DNA of 64,000 nucleotides from Bacillus_BD sp050389805 (GCF_050389805.1 NZ_CP130945.1:4340001-4404000), one strand, 5' to 3'; shown: positions 34,650-43,285, numbered from the stretch's first letter. The notes: a model not told the origin generated them from the letters alone. Translations and numbers: made by a program.

Positions 34650-35132
34650 CTATGCTTTTGAATCAAAAATTGAGGTCTTAGGTAATGAATCTTGATCGTT
34701 CTGTTCTTTCGAATAATTATCAAGCTCATCCGGCAATAGTAAATCTAATTGAAGATTGACGAATTGCAGAGATTGTTGAACTAATTGCTGGTTTAACTCG
34801 TTTACCTCTTTTAGCTGTTTGATTAGGTCCGTTAGTTCTTGTTTGATAGAAAGCAGTTTTTCCTGATCAGCATCGTACAATTGAGGTAGACAGTTCGTTA
34901 ATGTCCATTCTGATTCCTCTGGAATGATGCTACTTACAGCTTTTTGTCGTTCTTTTTCTAATATGGTAATTGCATTGATATGCTTTTGTTCATTTCGTAA
35001 GTATTCCTGAAAGGCATCGAAATCCCCATTTTTGAGGATGGCTGTTTTTTCCTTGCTTAGACCAAGTAAGCTCTGATGCAGCTTCAGTAATTTTTCCATC
35101 ACGGTGATGAGTGCTTGGGCTGACAATTCCAC
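34650..35132 (-). CDS. flgN: Flagellar export chaperone FlgN
   Basis: 160 residues, helical, of the FlgN family: chaperone for FlgK and FlgL in the export pathway. The ATG is preceded by AGGTGGGG. It is the first gene after a perfect sigma-D promoter and lies 17 bp before flgK. Confidence 0.88.
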   Translation of the reverse strand: MELSAQALITVMEKLLKLHQSLLGLSKEKTAILKNGDFDAFQEYLRNEQKHINAITILEKERQKAVSSIIPEESEWTLTNCLPQLYDADQEKLLSIKQELTDLIKQLKEVNELNQQLVQQSLQFVNLQLDLLLPDELDNYSKEQNDQDSLPKTSIFDSKA

Positions 35133-35172
35133 CCCACCTTTCTGTGTAAAAGGCTTTTAATCCCTGTTGTTT

Positions 35173-35199
35173 ATATCGGCTAAAAGAATGAAGTTTTTA
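35173..35199 (-). promoter_or_regulatory. Sigma-D promoter of flgN-flgK-flgL
   Basis: TAAA, 15 bp, GCCGATAT: full match to the consensus. Confidence 0.9.
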
Positions 35200-35207
35200 A
35201 TTTTTTT

Positions 35208-35236
35208 TGAAACACGGGGACGGTTCTCCCGTTTCA
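35208..35236. repeat. GGGGACGGTTCTC palindromic repeat
   Basis: TGAAACACGGGGACGGTTCT followed by CCCGTTTCA: a full copy of the repeat with both inverted ends, sitting immediately upstream of the flgN sigma-D promoter. Confidence 0.8.
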
Positions 35237-35253
35237 ATATAGCAAGTTATCCA

Positions 35254-35691
35254 TTACGTATACATATTGATCAATAACCCTTTAATTTCTCCCACCATGT
35301 CCAAAATCTTCAAACCGTTCTTTTCCTTATCCAATACAGCATTGGTTAAATCAATCAATTTTTTATCTACTTCTTTGACAATTTTATAGACCTTTGTTCG
35401 ACCACGACGGTTAAAGCCCCGCTGTTCCTCAAGCTTTAAACCATTATTGACGGCTTCATCCATAAATTCTTTGACGAGTTTTTTATATCTTTTCAAGTCT
35501 TCTACGGTTTGCGTTTGAGAGAGAACCTTCCCTTGATCCTCGATATCCTGCATCATTTGCGTCATTTTCGCATACATGACATCTTCACGTTTTTTCCCCA
35601 TGACCTCAGTAAAGGAAATCGATTCAGTGGGAATGTCTGCTTTTTTCTGAACTTTATTGATGCCTGTTCGGTTGATACGATTTACTTCCAT
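35254..35691 (-). CDS. yaaR: YaaR-family protein (DUF327)
   Basis: 145 residues. Conserved YaaR layout: SFTEVMGKKR, the KRYKKLVKEFMDEAV block, and RGRTKVYKIVKEVDKKLIDL. Function unknown. It lies between the short flagellin gene and flgN, while in B. subtilis yaaR lies near the tmk region, so its place in a flagellar locus hints at a motility role. ATG start with a weak AGGGGCGTGCGG site. Confidence 0.85.
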   Translation of the reverse strand: MEVNRINRTGINKVQKKADIPTESISFTEVMGKKREDVMYAKMTQMMQDIEDQGKVLSQTQTVEDLKRYKKLVKEFMDEAVNNGLKLEEQRGFNRRGRTKVYKIVKEVDKKLIDLTNAVLDKEKNGLKILDMVGEIKGLLINMYT

Positions 35692-35733
35692 TTGTCCGCA
35701 CGCCCCTATGTTTGATTAGTACCATTGTAAAAG

Positions 35734-35768
35734 AAAAAAGAGAAGAAGCCAATATGACTCACTTCTCT
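35734..35768 (-). terminator. Terminator of the short flagellin gene
   Basis: Read leftward, AGAGAAG pairs with CTTCTCT, with inner pairing, followed by TTTTTTC. Confidence 0.75.
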
Positions 35769-35776
35769 GCTTAGGT

Positions 35777-36592
35777 TTATTGTAATAACTGTAAAATCCC
35801 TTGTGGCAGCTGGTTTGCCTGTGCGAGCATCGCTTGGCCTGCTTGGTTTAGGATATTGTTTTTCGTAAAGATCGTCATTTCCTCTGCCATATCGGTGTCT
35901 CGAATACGAGATTCTGCAGAGGTTAGGTTTTCAGCTGCGGTTTGAAGGTTTGCTGTTGTGTATTCTAGACGGTTTTGGTAGGCACCTAGTTCGCTTCGTT
36001 GTTCGGAAATCTTTTTGATTGCATTATCTACAGAAGTAATAGCACTCGACGCATTAGTTTCTACATTTATACTACCTATTCCTATTGATGTTGAATCCAT
36101 CTTTTTAATCGTTATATCTAATGTTTCAGATGCGTTCGCACCAATTTGGAAAGTGAATTTACCATTTGAACCTCCAGTTTGGTCGAGTAGATTTTGACTA
36201 TTAAATTGAGTCGTTTTCGCAATCCGATCCACTTCTTTAATTAATTGGCTAACTTCAGCCTGAACTGCCTTTTTATCTTCAGCCTCTAACGTCCCATTCG
36301 ATGCCTGCACCGACAATTCTCTCATTCTCTGTAAAATACTATGAACCTCATTTAATGCCCCTTCAGCGGTTTGAATCAATGAAATCGCATCAAGCGTATT
36401 TCTTTCCGCCATGTCCAAACCACGGATTTGCGAACGCATTTTTTCCGAAATAGCTAGACCTGCGGCATCGTCTGCTGCTTTATTGATACGTAAACCTGAA
36501 GAAAGCTTTTCTAAACTTTTTGATGTGGCATTCATCGTTTGTGATAAATTTCGATAAGCGTTTAACGCTTGAATATTATGGTTGATTTTCAT
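35777..36592 (-). CDS. Short flagellin
   Basis: 271 residues: conserved N-terminal helix (MKINHNIQALNAYRNLSQTM), a short middle (about 70 residues) and the C-terminal helix ending PQGILQLLQ. Smaller than the intron-bearing flagellin by nearly half, mainly in the surface domain. The ATG has GAGAGGAGAAA upstream, inside the end of fliS, so the two are translationally close. No CsrA hairpin is visible in its short leader, so it may escape the FliW-CsrA control of the long one. Confidence 0.95.
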   Translation of the reverse strand: MKINHNIQALNAYRNLSQTMNATSKSLEKLSSGLRINKAADDAAGLAISEKMRSQIRGLDMAERNTLDAISLIQTAEGALNEVHSILQRMRELSVQASNGTLEAEDKKAVQAEVSQLIKEVDRIAKTTQFNSQNLLDQTGGSNGKFTFQIGANASETLDITIKKMDSTSIGIGSINVETNASSAITSVDNAIKKISEQRSELGAYQNRLEYTTANLQTAAENLTSAESRIRDTDMAEEMTIFTKNNILNQAGQAMLAQANQLPQGILQLLQ

Positions 36593-36593
36593 G

Positions 36594-37046
36594 TTATTTC
36601 TCCTCTCCAAATCGTTCTGTTTCTCGTTCTAACACCATTACATTTTGTTCATAGGCGTTGGTTTTTCTACGAAGATTGGTTTGTGCTGCAGAAGGCTTCG
36701 TTTTCATCGCCGTACTCCAGGCCTCCGCCAATCTTTCTGCAATGGATAAAACTTGCTGTATCATCGCAATATCTTTTTTACGATTTCCTTCGATTACGTT
36801 GTCGGCCATGTAATTATAGAGTGCATCAAGCTGATCCGCGATAATTCCCGCTTCATAGTTGATCCCCGCGCCTAAACGATAGAGAATATCATTGGATTTC
36901 TGTAATTTTTTATTTGCATCGATTAATTTCTTTTCTTTTATATCATCAATAGCACCCGATAATTGATTCATTAATGCTTCATATAAGAGTGCCGTAATTT
37001 CCTGAGAACTTTTCTGATAAATAACTTCCTCGGTTATAAAGTTCAA
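36594..37046 (-). CDS. fliS: Flagellin chaperone FliS
   Basis: 150 residues, helical, with the FliS pattern ITALLYEALMNQLSGAIDDI near the N-terminus. FliS binds the flagellin C-terminus and prevents early polymerisation. The start is a TTG with AGGAGG 8 nt upstream. It lies 1 bp before the short flagellin gene, not after fliD as in B. subtilis, and has its own sigma-D promoter. Confidence 0.85.
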   Translation of the reverse strand: MNFITEEVIYQKSSQEITALLYEALMNQLSGAIDDIKEKKLIDANKKLQKSNDILYRLGAGINYEAGIIADQLDALYNYMADNVIEGNRKKDIAMIQQVLSIAERLAEAWSTAMKTKPSAAQTNLRRKTNAYEQNVMVLERETERFGEEK

Positions 37047-37082
37047 AAGCTTGTCCTCCTAAAAGTCCAATATCTAAAATTT

Positions 37083-37108
37083 ATATCGACCAAAACAAAA
37101 AAGTGTTA
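37083..37108 (-). promoter_or_regulatory. Sigma-D promoter of fliS-flagellin 2
   Basis: TAAC, 14 bp, GTCGATAT; near match to consensus. Confidence 0.7.
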
Positions 37109-37151
37109 ACAGATTTTAGACAAAAAAATAAACCAATACATGGGTATTGAT

Positions 37152-37415
37152 TTATTGTTTATAAAAATCGATCATTTTGTTGGCTATTTCAGCTGGCTTA
37201 ATTTGGTAGGTACCATTTTCGATCCGTGCCTGGAGCTCTTCTACTTTCGTTTGCCGTTCTTTTTCAATCGAAGAGATGGACTGCATTTCTTTGGCCTCAG
37301 GAGAGATTTCAACGACATCTGTTTTCTTCTGATTCATTTTATCAAGTTGATTAATTTTGTTTTGCTGGCTTTGATATGGATTTACCCCAGATGGTCTAAA
37401 TTGATTAATCTTCAC
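37152..37415 (-). CDS. flgM: Anti-sigma-D factor FlgM
   Basis: 87 residues. N-terminus MKINQFRPSGVNPYQ, the VEISPEAKEM block and a C-terminal sigma-binding helix (VEELQARIENGTYQIKPAEI). FlgM holds sigma-D until the hook is complete. The start is a GTG with GGGAGG 8 nt upstream. It follows the fliK-like and flhB-like genes rather than yvyF. Confidence 0.93.
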   Translation of the reverse strand: MKINQFRPSGVNPYQSQQNKINQLDKMNQKKTDVVEISPEAKEMQSISSIEKERQTKVEELQARIENGTYQIKPAEIANKMIDFYKQ

Positions 37416-37506
37416 GATGCTAGCCTCCCTTCAACACACTTTCTATTCCTATTATCGGTTGCATTTCCGATTTTATTAAGTTTTTGTTAATAAAATTTTC
37501 CATTTT

Positions 37507-37803
37507 TTATTTACTGATCGTTTTTTCCATCTCTTCTAACAGAACAAGGATTTCAGCCATGACTGCATACAGTTGTGGTGGGATGTTGTCGCCGAGGTCC
37601 ATATCTAATAAATTAGACACAAGTGTCGAATCTTCCTGCATCGCAACGTTGTTTTCTTTTGCTAATGCGATAATTTGCCTAGCAACCGCACCTTTCCCTT
37701 GTGCCACAACAACGGGAGCCTTACCTGCTTCCTCCGAATATTTCAAAACTGCCGCCTGTGGACCGTTGAGTTCTCTTCTTTTTTTAAAATTAAAATAATT
37801 CAT
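37507..37803 (-). CDS. FlhB-like protein (YlqH family)
   Basis: 98 residues, equivalent to the cytoplasmic C-terminal domain of FlhB without its membrane part. The autocleavage motif NPTH of FlhB is not present; the corresponding region reads LKYSEEAGKAP. Such proteins (YlqH in B. subtilis, FlhX in others) can partly replace the FlhB tail. The start overlaps the end of the fliK-like gene by 4 bp. Confidence 0.85.
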   Translation of the reverse strand: MNYFNFKKRRELNGPQAAVLKYSEEAGKAPVVVAQGKGAVARQIIALAKENNVAMQEDSTLVSNLLDMDLGDNIPPQLYAVMAEILVLLEEMEKTISK

Positions 37804-39809
37804 ATCGTAAAGTTCAATCCTTTCCCTGTGAACACTGGTGTGTTCCTATGAACTTTATTTTCTAGATTCGTCTTCGCGCCCTCTAGGGATGAAAATTGGA
37901 TACTTGTCACATTATAGCCAACTTCCTGCAACTTTTCCTTTGTCACGGCTGCAAGTGGCTCCATTTTTTCCTTAAACTGAGGAGAGTTGTTCTTAATCGT
38001 AATACTTAAATTGCGATCAGTTGCATTTAGGTGAATCCCCACATCGCCTAATTTTTTCGTTTCGAGTAAAAAGTAAAGACTACAATTCTCCCATTGCACC
38101 TGCTCATCTTCATTTTTTGAATTAATAAAGACTTTCAGACTTTCCGGCTTGCCACCAAGCAACAACGGAAGAGTGAACATCAGGCTTTGCAAGGAACCAT
38201 TTCCATCACTTTTACTAATCAATTGTTGACCAGTAAGGTTGGATAGTGCCTGCTCAGCCTGTTGAGCTAACCCACTATTTTCTCCTTGAGCCATTCTCAA
38301 AAGAAGCGATTTGACATTTTGCACATCTTGCCCATTTTTTTGAAAAGCAAGGGATTGACCCGCTTCATGTTCATGATTTAATCCCAAACTTCGAACCATC
38401 TCATACATTTGACGCGGGGATGGTTCCCTTGTGTCATAGATGGAATTCATCATTTTCGTCACCAATTGCTGTTGGAGTGAATGAGATTGAAGGAATTGAC
38501 TCTCACCCTTAACATAGTGAACAATTTTCTGTTCCGATGGTTTGTAGACAACTTTTTCCATCATGGCTTTGATTTCACTTACGATTTTTCCAGCTTCGGC
38601 AACATTTCCTTTTGCGAGCAGCTTCTTAGCATCCGCTAACTGAGTACTAGCCTGTAAAAGTTGTTTTTCCGTCTTCATGTCAGCAAATAGCATCATGTCA
38701 CTTTTTAAGATCGCGTGATCAAGCTTTTGAATCGTTGCTTCAATCACTTTTTGCACCTGCGGACGAGCATTGTTTAGTAGTGTATGTTCAATTTGATTCA
38801 GATTTCTCGTAATCTCTTGCTTTAACACACGAAAATCCGCTGTTGATTGAGCTAGTTTTTCGGAAATCCGTGTCACTAAAATATCCTTCGAAGATAGATT
38901 TAAGGCCTGTAGTTGTGCCTGGATCTCGTACGTTTCTGATTGAGCAGTTTGTTGCGGCTCCGTTACAGTTAATTTTTGTAGCTCATTGGCTAGTAACTGA
39001 CGAGCTGCAAGTTCCCGACCCTTTTCCTGTAATTCCGTTGCTTTTTGAAGAGTATTCGAGTCTAGATCTAGGATTTGCTGTCGTAACCCCTCTATGATTT
39101 TCGTAAAATTAGGTTCTTGTTGTAATAGCTTGATCGCTTTCTGAATCCCTTCAGCAGGACGAATTTCATCAGCAGCTAAACCTAGATTTAGTTTCAACGT
39201 AACATCATTTTGCGCTGAACCGCTCTTTTCAAAAGAAAGATTCGGATCAATTTCTTTTGCGATATTCGTTAATACTTCGTGAATTGGCTTCCCGTGTAAT
39301 GCCTCATGAACCGATCGAAGCTGGACAGTAGTTGGTTCTACCTTTTTATTAGCGAGAGCCTGAACGGTTTCTAGCTTTTGGTCATTGGAGCCTTTTCCGT
39401 TTACGATGAAATTCTTTAGGTTAGCTGCCGTTTCTCTCGTAAGGGGAATTCCTTTATCCAACATCATCTTAACGGCTTGTTTGACTTCACTGGAATCCTT
39501 ATCGGTGATGCCTAGGCTAGTAAGGTTTTTCATTTCTCCTGATACGGTTTTGTTCGTTTCAGTAGCGATCGTTTTCACATCGACCATTCCGTCTTGTTGA
39601 CCATTGACCATAACAGTAAATCGTCCTTGATCGGCAGGGACTCCATCCGTAAATTTCACATGAACATCTTTTCCGCGAATTTGTAAAATGGCTTCGTTGT
39701 TATTCACCTTTTCTTTAACCGTAACGCTATACACCTCCCCCTGCTTCAACTCAAGCGGAGCATCGGGTGCGACCGTTTTTTGATGGACTAGTTGGCTGTT
39801 TACTTGCAT
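37800..39809 (-). CDS. FliK-like protein (YlqG type)
   Basis: 669 residues. Long helical Gln-rich N-terminal and central parts and a C-terminal domain of about 100 residues like the FliK C-terminus (VGIHLNATDRNLSITIKNNS). Together with the overlapping FlhB-like gene, this is the ylqG-ylqH pair of B. subtilis. The start chosen is the ATG with GGGAGTGG upstream. Expected to influence hook length control or export switching. A sigma-D-like promoter lies 39 bp upstream. Confidence 0.75.
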   Translation of the reverse strand: MQVNSQLVHQKTVAPDAPLELKQGEVYSVTVKEKVNNNEAILQIRGKDVHVKFTDGVPADQGRFTVMVNGQQDGMVDVKTIATETNKTVSGEMKNLTSLGITDKDSSEVKQAVKMMLDKGIPLTRETAANLKNFIVNGKGSNDQKLETVQALANKKVEPTTVQLRSVHEALHGKPIHEVLTNIAKEIDPNLSFEKSGSAQNDVTLKLNLGLAADEIRPAEGIQKAIKLLQQEPNFTKIIEGLRQQILDLDSNTLQKATELQEKGRELAARQLLANELQKLTVTEPQQTAQSETYEIQAQLQALNLSSKDILVTRISEKLAQSTADFRVLKQEITRNLNQIEHTLLNNARPQVQKVIEATIQKLDHAILKSDMMLFADMKTEKQLLQASTQLADAKKLLAKGNVAEAGKIVSEIKAMMEKVVYKPSEQKIVHYVKGESQFLQSHSLQQQLVTKMMNSIYDTREPSPRQMYEMVRSLGLNHEHEAGQSLAFQKNGQDVQNVKSLLLRMAQGENSGLAQQAEQALSNLTGQQLISKSDGNGSLQSLMFTLPLLLGGKPESLKVFINSKNEDEQVQWENCSLYFLLETKKLGDVGIHLNATDRNLSITIKNNSPQFKEKMEPLAAVTKEKLQEVGYNVTSIQFSSLEGAKTNLENKVHRNTPVFTGKGLNFTI

Positions 39810-39847
39810 GATTTCCACTCCCGTACATTTCACAATCTCTGCTCTTT

Positions 39848-39873
39848 ATATCGGTTGTTCTTTTAAAAGGTTA
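39848..39873 (-). promoter_or_regulatory. Sigma-D promoter of the fliK-like operon
   Basis: TAAC, 14 bp, ACCGATAT; same variant pattern as the fliS promoter. Confidence 0.65.
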
Positions 39874-39952
39874 AATGGGTCTTTGTAGGGAAAAAATGGG
39901 CAAAAAAATGTTCTTTTTGAAGGAGGGCAGTCAGGGGAATCTAACCTTTATT

Positions 39953-39989
39953 AAAAAAATCCCCATTTCTCTTCTGAAAAATGGGGATT
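39953..39989 (-). terminator. Terminator after the SwrA-like gene
   Basis: Read leftward, AATCCCCATTT pairs with AAATGGGGATT and is followed by seven T residues. Confidence 0.9.
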
Positions 39990-39995
39990 CCTTGC

Positions 39996-40343
39996 TTATA
40001 ATTGGCTCCATAAACTAACGTTATTTACCGATAAATCAATTTCAGGCACTTTTTTAAACCCTTTAACATGTTTTGAAAAGTAAAGAAAATTCTTGGTGTC
40101 CTTTAGGGCTTCACAAAAGCTCGCTTTTCTAAAGTTCATTTTTCTATGATAGTCAATATAATCGTAGAGTAGTTTCTCATCAATCGATTCAATATAGAAT
40201 AAATCTGTATGATTATACACATATGAAAATATTCGTTCTAGTGATTTCTTTAATTCTTGGCTAAAATAAGATGCTTCATCACTTAGAAACTTAAACTCAC
40301 GTGCTAAGATTTCATATCTTACATCATTTTTTACAACTGCCAT
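39996..40343 (-). CDS. SwrA-like protein
   Basis: 115 residues, close to SwrA of B. subtilis (117). From memory of that protein, the best match is the C-terminus (DLSVNNVSLW against DFSLSNVTLW), with weaker matches in the N-terminal VK--RYE-L and the central ES-DEKLLYDYI. SwrA joins DegU-P to activate the fla/che operon and so raises sigma-D and swarming. It lies downstream of an MCP and a riboswitch-controlled cheX, as does its paralogue at 16898. The ATG follows GGAAAGGTAG. A search would settle the family. Confidence 0.6.
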   Translation of the reverse strand: MAVVKNDVRYEILAREFKFLSDEASYFSQELKKSLERIFSYVYNHTDLFYIESIDEKLLYDYIDYHRKMNFRKASFCEALKDTKNFLYFSKHVKGFKKVPEIDLSVNNVSLWSQL

Positions 40344-40502
40344 TTACTAATCTACCTTTCCAACAATTTCATCTATTATTGAAATTTCACCCCTAAAAAC
40401 CTGACATGTAAATCTTAATCTACTTGCCATGGTTTTCCTATATAAAATCTTTGCCAACCAAGGATACCAATTCTATAATTTTCTATATAATACCACTCTA
40501 AA

Positions 40503-42485
40503 TTATATTTTAAACTGACGCACCAATCCATTTAATTCCTCAGCTAGTTTGGCCAATTGGCTAGAACTTGCTGCTACTTCTTCCATGGAACTATTGGTTT
40601 GTTGTACAGTTGCCGCAGTTTGTTCCACTCCCGCAGCACCTTCTTCAGCGGTGGCGGCAATTTCTTGAGTCGAACTATTCATTTCCTGACTAGATGCAGA
40701 GATATCAGCAAAGTTTTCCGTTATCAAGTTAATGTTATGAACCATTTCTTTTACCGCTATACGAATGTCGTTAAATGTTTTACCTGTTGTTTTAATTTGA
40801 TTCGTTCCTTTTTCTACTTCTTTATATCCATCCTGTAAAGATTCTGTTACGTCACCAAATCCCTTTTGGATATTTCCAACTATGCCTGTAATTTCCGTTA
40901 CGGAATTGGCTGTTTGTTCCGCAAGTTTACGTACTTCCTCGGCAACAACCGAGAAGCCCTTTCCATGTTCTCCTGCTCTCGCTGCTTCAATTGCTGCATT
41001 TAAAGCTAATAAATTCGTTTGATCTGCAATTTCTTTAATCACTGTTACCAATTTAGAGATTTCTTTCGATTGATCATTCAAATCACTGACCTTACGAACC
41101 GATTCCTTAACGATTCCATCAATCGTTGTCATTTGCTGCGTTGAGCCATCCATTAAGTGACTTCCCTCATCTGACATAGCAAGGACATTGTTGGATGTTT
41201 CTTGAATTTGCTCTCCATGTTCATTTGATTCTTGAACTTTCGCAGAGAATTCCGCCATAGCATTGGATAGATCACTAGCACTATTGGCTTGTGTTTCGGA
41301 GCCAACAGCCAATTCTTGCATCGTCATCGCTACCTGTTCGTTACCGGCACTCACTTCATTAGCGGATTGGGTTAACTCTTCACTGTGACTACTAACCGTT
41401 TCAGAAACTGCATTGATTTGTTTTAGAATATCACGCATTTTATGATTCATCTCATTTGTTGCCATGACGAGTTGCCCAATCTCATTTTGATATTTTGATT
41501 GAAGGGGTTCCTGACTTAAATCACCACTTGCAATCTCCTGCATTCTCTTCATCACTTGCTTAATTGGTTTTGTAATCCGATTCGTAACGACAATGGATAC
41601 GGCGATCGCTACTAGTAGCACCACAGCTAACGTAATGGCAATCGGAATCAGGATCGTTCCTGCCTGTTTTTCAAATTCCTCTACATAAACGGTTCCACCA
41701 AGTATCCATCCAGTCGTTGAATTCGTAGTGAAGGCCATGATCTTATCGCGACCTTCAAATTGATAGTCAACGATTCCCTGCTTACCCGTGCTCATTATTT
41801 TTTGATAATATTCTTGTTGGGACTCATCTCGTCCAATATAGGTTGGATCGATGTGGGCTATAAATTTACCTTTTTTATCAAAAATAACCCCGTAGCCTGT
41901 TTCACCAATTTTCACAGACTCAATCATATCGATCAATGTACCAACCATCACATCTGCAGCCATAACACCCGTTAGGTTGTTTCCAGAAAAATACGCCTTC
42001 GCAACAGTCACAACGGTTTCACCAGTACTTTCATCTACATAAGGCTCTGTCCAGACCGTTTCCCCATTTGCTTTCACAGCTTGTTGATACCATTCTCTTT
42101 CTTTTGCATTAAAATCATCCCCCAAATCTACTTCAGGATAAATAATGACTTCTCCTGTTCCATCGAGAACGGTATAGATATTGGCGATAGAAGGTGTGGT
42201 TTCTTTCGTTTCCCCAAAATAGTTCAGTAAATCCTGTCTTTTTTCCGGTTGATAACTGGTCAATAATTCATTTGAAATAAAACGGTTCAATGTATTGTTT
42301 GTATTGGAGAAGAACATATCAAACGTATCATTCAAACTCACCATTTGGCTCTCCACATTTTTGGTTAATTCTTGAGTTGTGTTTTTAACACTAAACGTAT
42401 AACTGACCGTCGCCACAACGGCACCCGTTATCATAAGAAGGATTAAAAATGGGATTAAAATTTGATTTTGGATAGATTTTGTCAT
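40503..42485 (-). CDS. Methyl-accepting chemotaxis protein 2 (Cache sensor)
   Basis: 660 residues: membrane segment (about 10-30), a large extracellular Cache-type sensor (about 40-275, with GRDESQQEYYQKIM and TTGWILGGTVYVEEF), second membrane segment (about 283-305), HAMP, and signalling hairpin LNAAIEAARAGEHGKGFSVV. Ligands of such receptors are often amino acids or organic acids. The start chosen is the ATG 4 nt after AGGAGG; an upstream ATG 16 codons earlier, with AAGG, is possible. It follows cheX copy 2 by about 140 bp and shares its riboswitch. Confidence 0.92.
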   Translation of the reverse strand: MTKSIQNQILIPFLILLMITGAVVATVSYTFSVKNTTQELTKNVESQMVSLNDTFDMFFSNTNNTLNRFISNELLTSYQPEKRQDLLNYFGETKETTPSIANIYTVLDGTGEVIIYPEVDLGDDFNAKEREWYQQAVKANGETVWTEPYVDESTGETVVTVAKAYFSGNNLTGVMAADVMVGTLIDMIESVKIGETGYGVIFDKKGKFIAHIDPTYIGRDESQQEYYQKIMSTGKQGIVDYQFEGRDKIMAFTTNSTTGWILGGTVYVEEFEKQAGTILIPIAITLAVVLLVAIAVSIVVTNRITKPIKQVMKRMQEIASGDLSQEPLQSKYQNEIGQLVMATNEMNHKMRDILKQINAVSETVSSHSEELTQSANEVSAGNEQVAMTMQELAVGSETQANSASDLSNAMAEFSAKVQESNEHGEQIQETSNNVLAMSDEGSHLMDGSTQQMTTIDGIVKESVRKVSDLNDQSKEISKLVTVIKEIADQTNLLALNAAIEAARAGEHGKGFSVVAEEVRKLAEQTANSVTEITGIVGNIQKGFGDVTESLQDGYKEVEKGTNQIKTTGKTFNDIRIAVKEMVHNINLITENFADISASSQEMNSSTQEIAATAEEGAAGVEQTAATVQQTNSSMEEVAASSSQLAKLAEELNGLVRQFKI

Positions 42486-42626
42486 AAATCCTCCTGATTT
42501 TCGAGCTTCTTTCGTAGTTCTAGCATTTTTCATTCTTACCTTATTCTCCTTATCCTGTGATTAATCTTAAAGGTGTAATTCTTAACTAAAAGATCCTCTC
42601 TACTTTGTCTAATGAGCGATCTACTA

Positions 42627-43088
42627 TCAGTCTAGCAATAGATATAAATCTAACTTTTCTTTTTCGCTAAAGATAGCCATCATCTCTATTGCTATTTTAT
42701 AATGGGATACCTTTGTTTCCCCCTGAATAATGGTAGGGGTTGTTATGTCCGTATGCATTCCGCTGTTTATGATTCTAGTAGAAATACCACCAGCAAGCAT
42801 ATTCCCTAATTCTCCACTAAATGAAACCAGCATTTCACCTTCTAATTCCATTCCAAACATGGAATGAGCAATGCTTTTAAATGTAGAAGGGTTTCCCATT
42901 AAAATAAATCTGGCCCTAATATCACCTGTCATTCCAATTAAGATACCGAATTGGGGACGTAAGTATGTACGTAATCGTTTTGGTTTCGTTAAGGTATATG
43001 GTGAAGGGATAATCGCTTTTAACGCTAGATTTATGCCATTTAACAATTCCATAATCTCTTTACTTTGATTTCTTACTGTTCCATGCAA
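42627..43088 (-). CDS. cheX: CheX-type phosphatase, copy 2
   Basis: 153 residues. Close paralogue of the protein at 22241: the segment MFGMELEGEMLVSFSGELGN with the E-x-x-N phosphatase motif is identical. The start chosen is a TTG 7 nt from AGGAGG, which aligns with the TTG start of copy 1; an ATG eight codons earlier lies upstream of that site. It is first in a two-gene unit with an MCP, behind a c-di-GMP riboswitch and terminator. Confidence 0.85.
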   Translation of the reverse strand: MHGTVRNQSKEIMELLNGINLALKAIIPSPYTLTKPKRLRTYLRPQFGILIGMTGDIRARFILMGNPSTFKSIAHSMFGMELEGEMLVSFSGELGNMLAGGISTRIINSGMHTDITTPTIIQGETKVSHYKIAIEMMAIFSEKEKLDLYLLLD

Positions 43089-43125
43089 AACTTCTCCTCC
43101 TACTTTTTTCATAAAAAATAAAAAA

Positions 43126-43153
43126 AGCTATTTTACAAATAGTAAAAATAGCC
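43126..43153 (-). terminator. Riboswitch-linked terminator before cheX copy 2
   Basis: Read leftward, GGCTATTTTTAC pairs with GTAAAATAGC (one bulged T), followed by six T residues. Homologous in place and sequence to the terminator of riboswitch A. Confidence 0.85.
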
Positions 43154-43154
43154 A

Positions 43155-43184
43155 ATAGAAATAGATATAGATATAGATATAAAT
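43155..43184. repeat. Hexanucleotide microsatellite (ATAGAT)n
   Basis: Three perfect ATAGAT units flanked by ATAGAA and ATAAAT lie between the c-di-GMP aptamer and its terminator. The homologous stretch at riboswitch A has no such repeat. Confidence 0.75.
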
Positions 43185-43198
43185 ATAACTATAATAAA

Positions 43199-43285
43199 AT
43201 TGGCAACCAGGCGATCGTAGTTCGTTTATCCCCCAACCTTAGACCCTAGGCTTTGCGTCCTACCCTTTCGAATAGTTTGCCTTTA
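43199..43285 (-). ncRNA. c-di-GMP-I riboswitch C
   Basis: Read leftward: AAAGGCAAACTATTCGAAAG, GGACGCAAAGCC, GGGTCTAAGG, and GCCTGGTTGCCAA. Full set of GEMM-I blocks. It precedes a terminator and the cheX-MCP pair. Confidence 0.95.
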
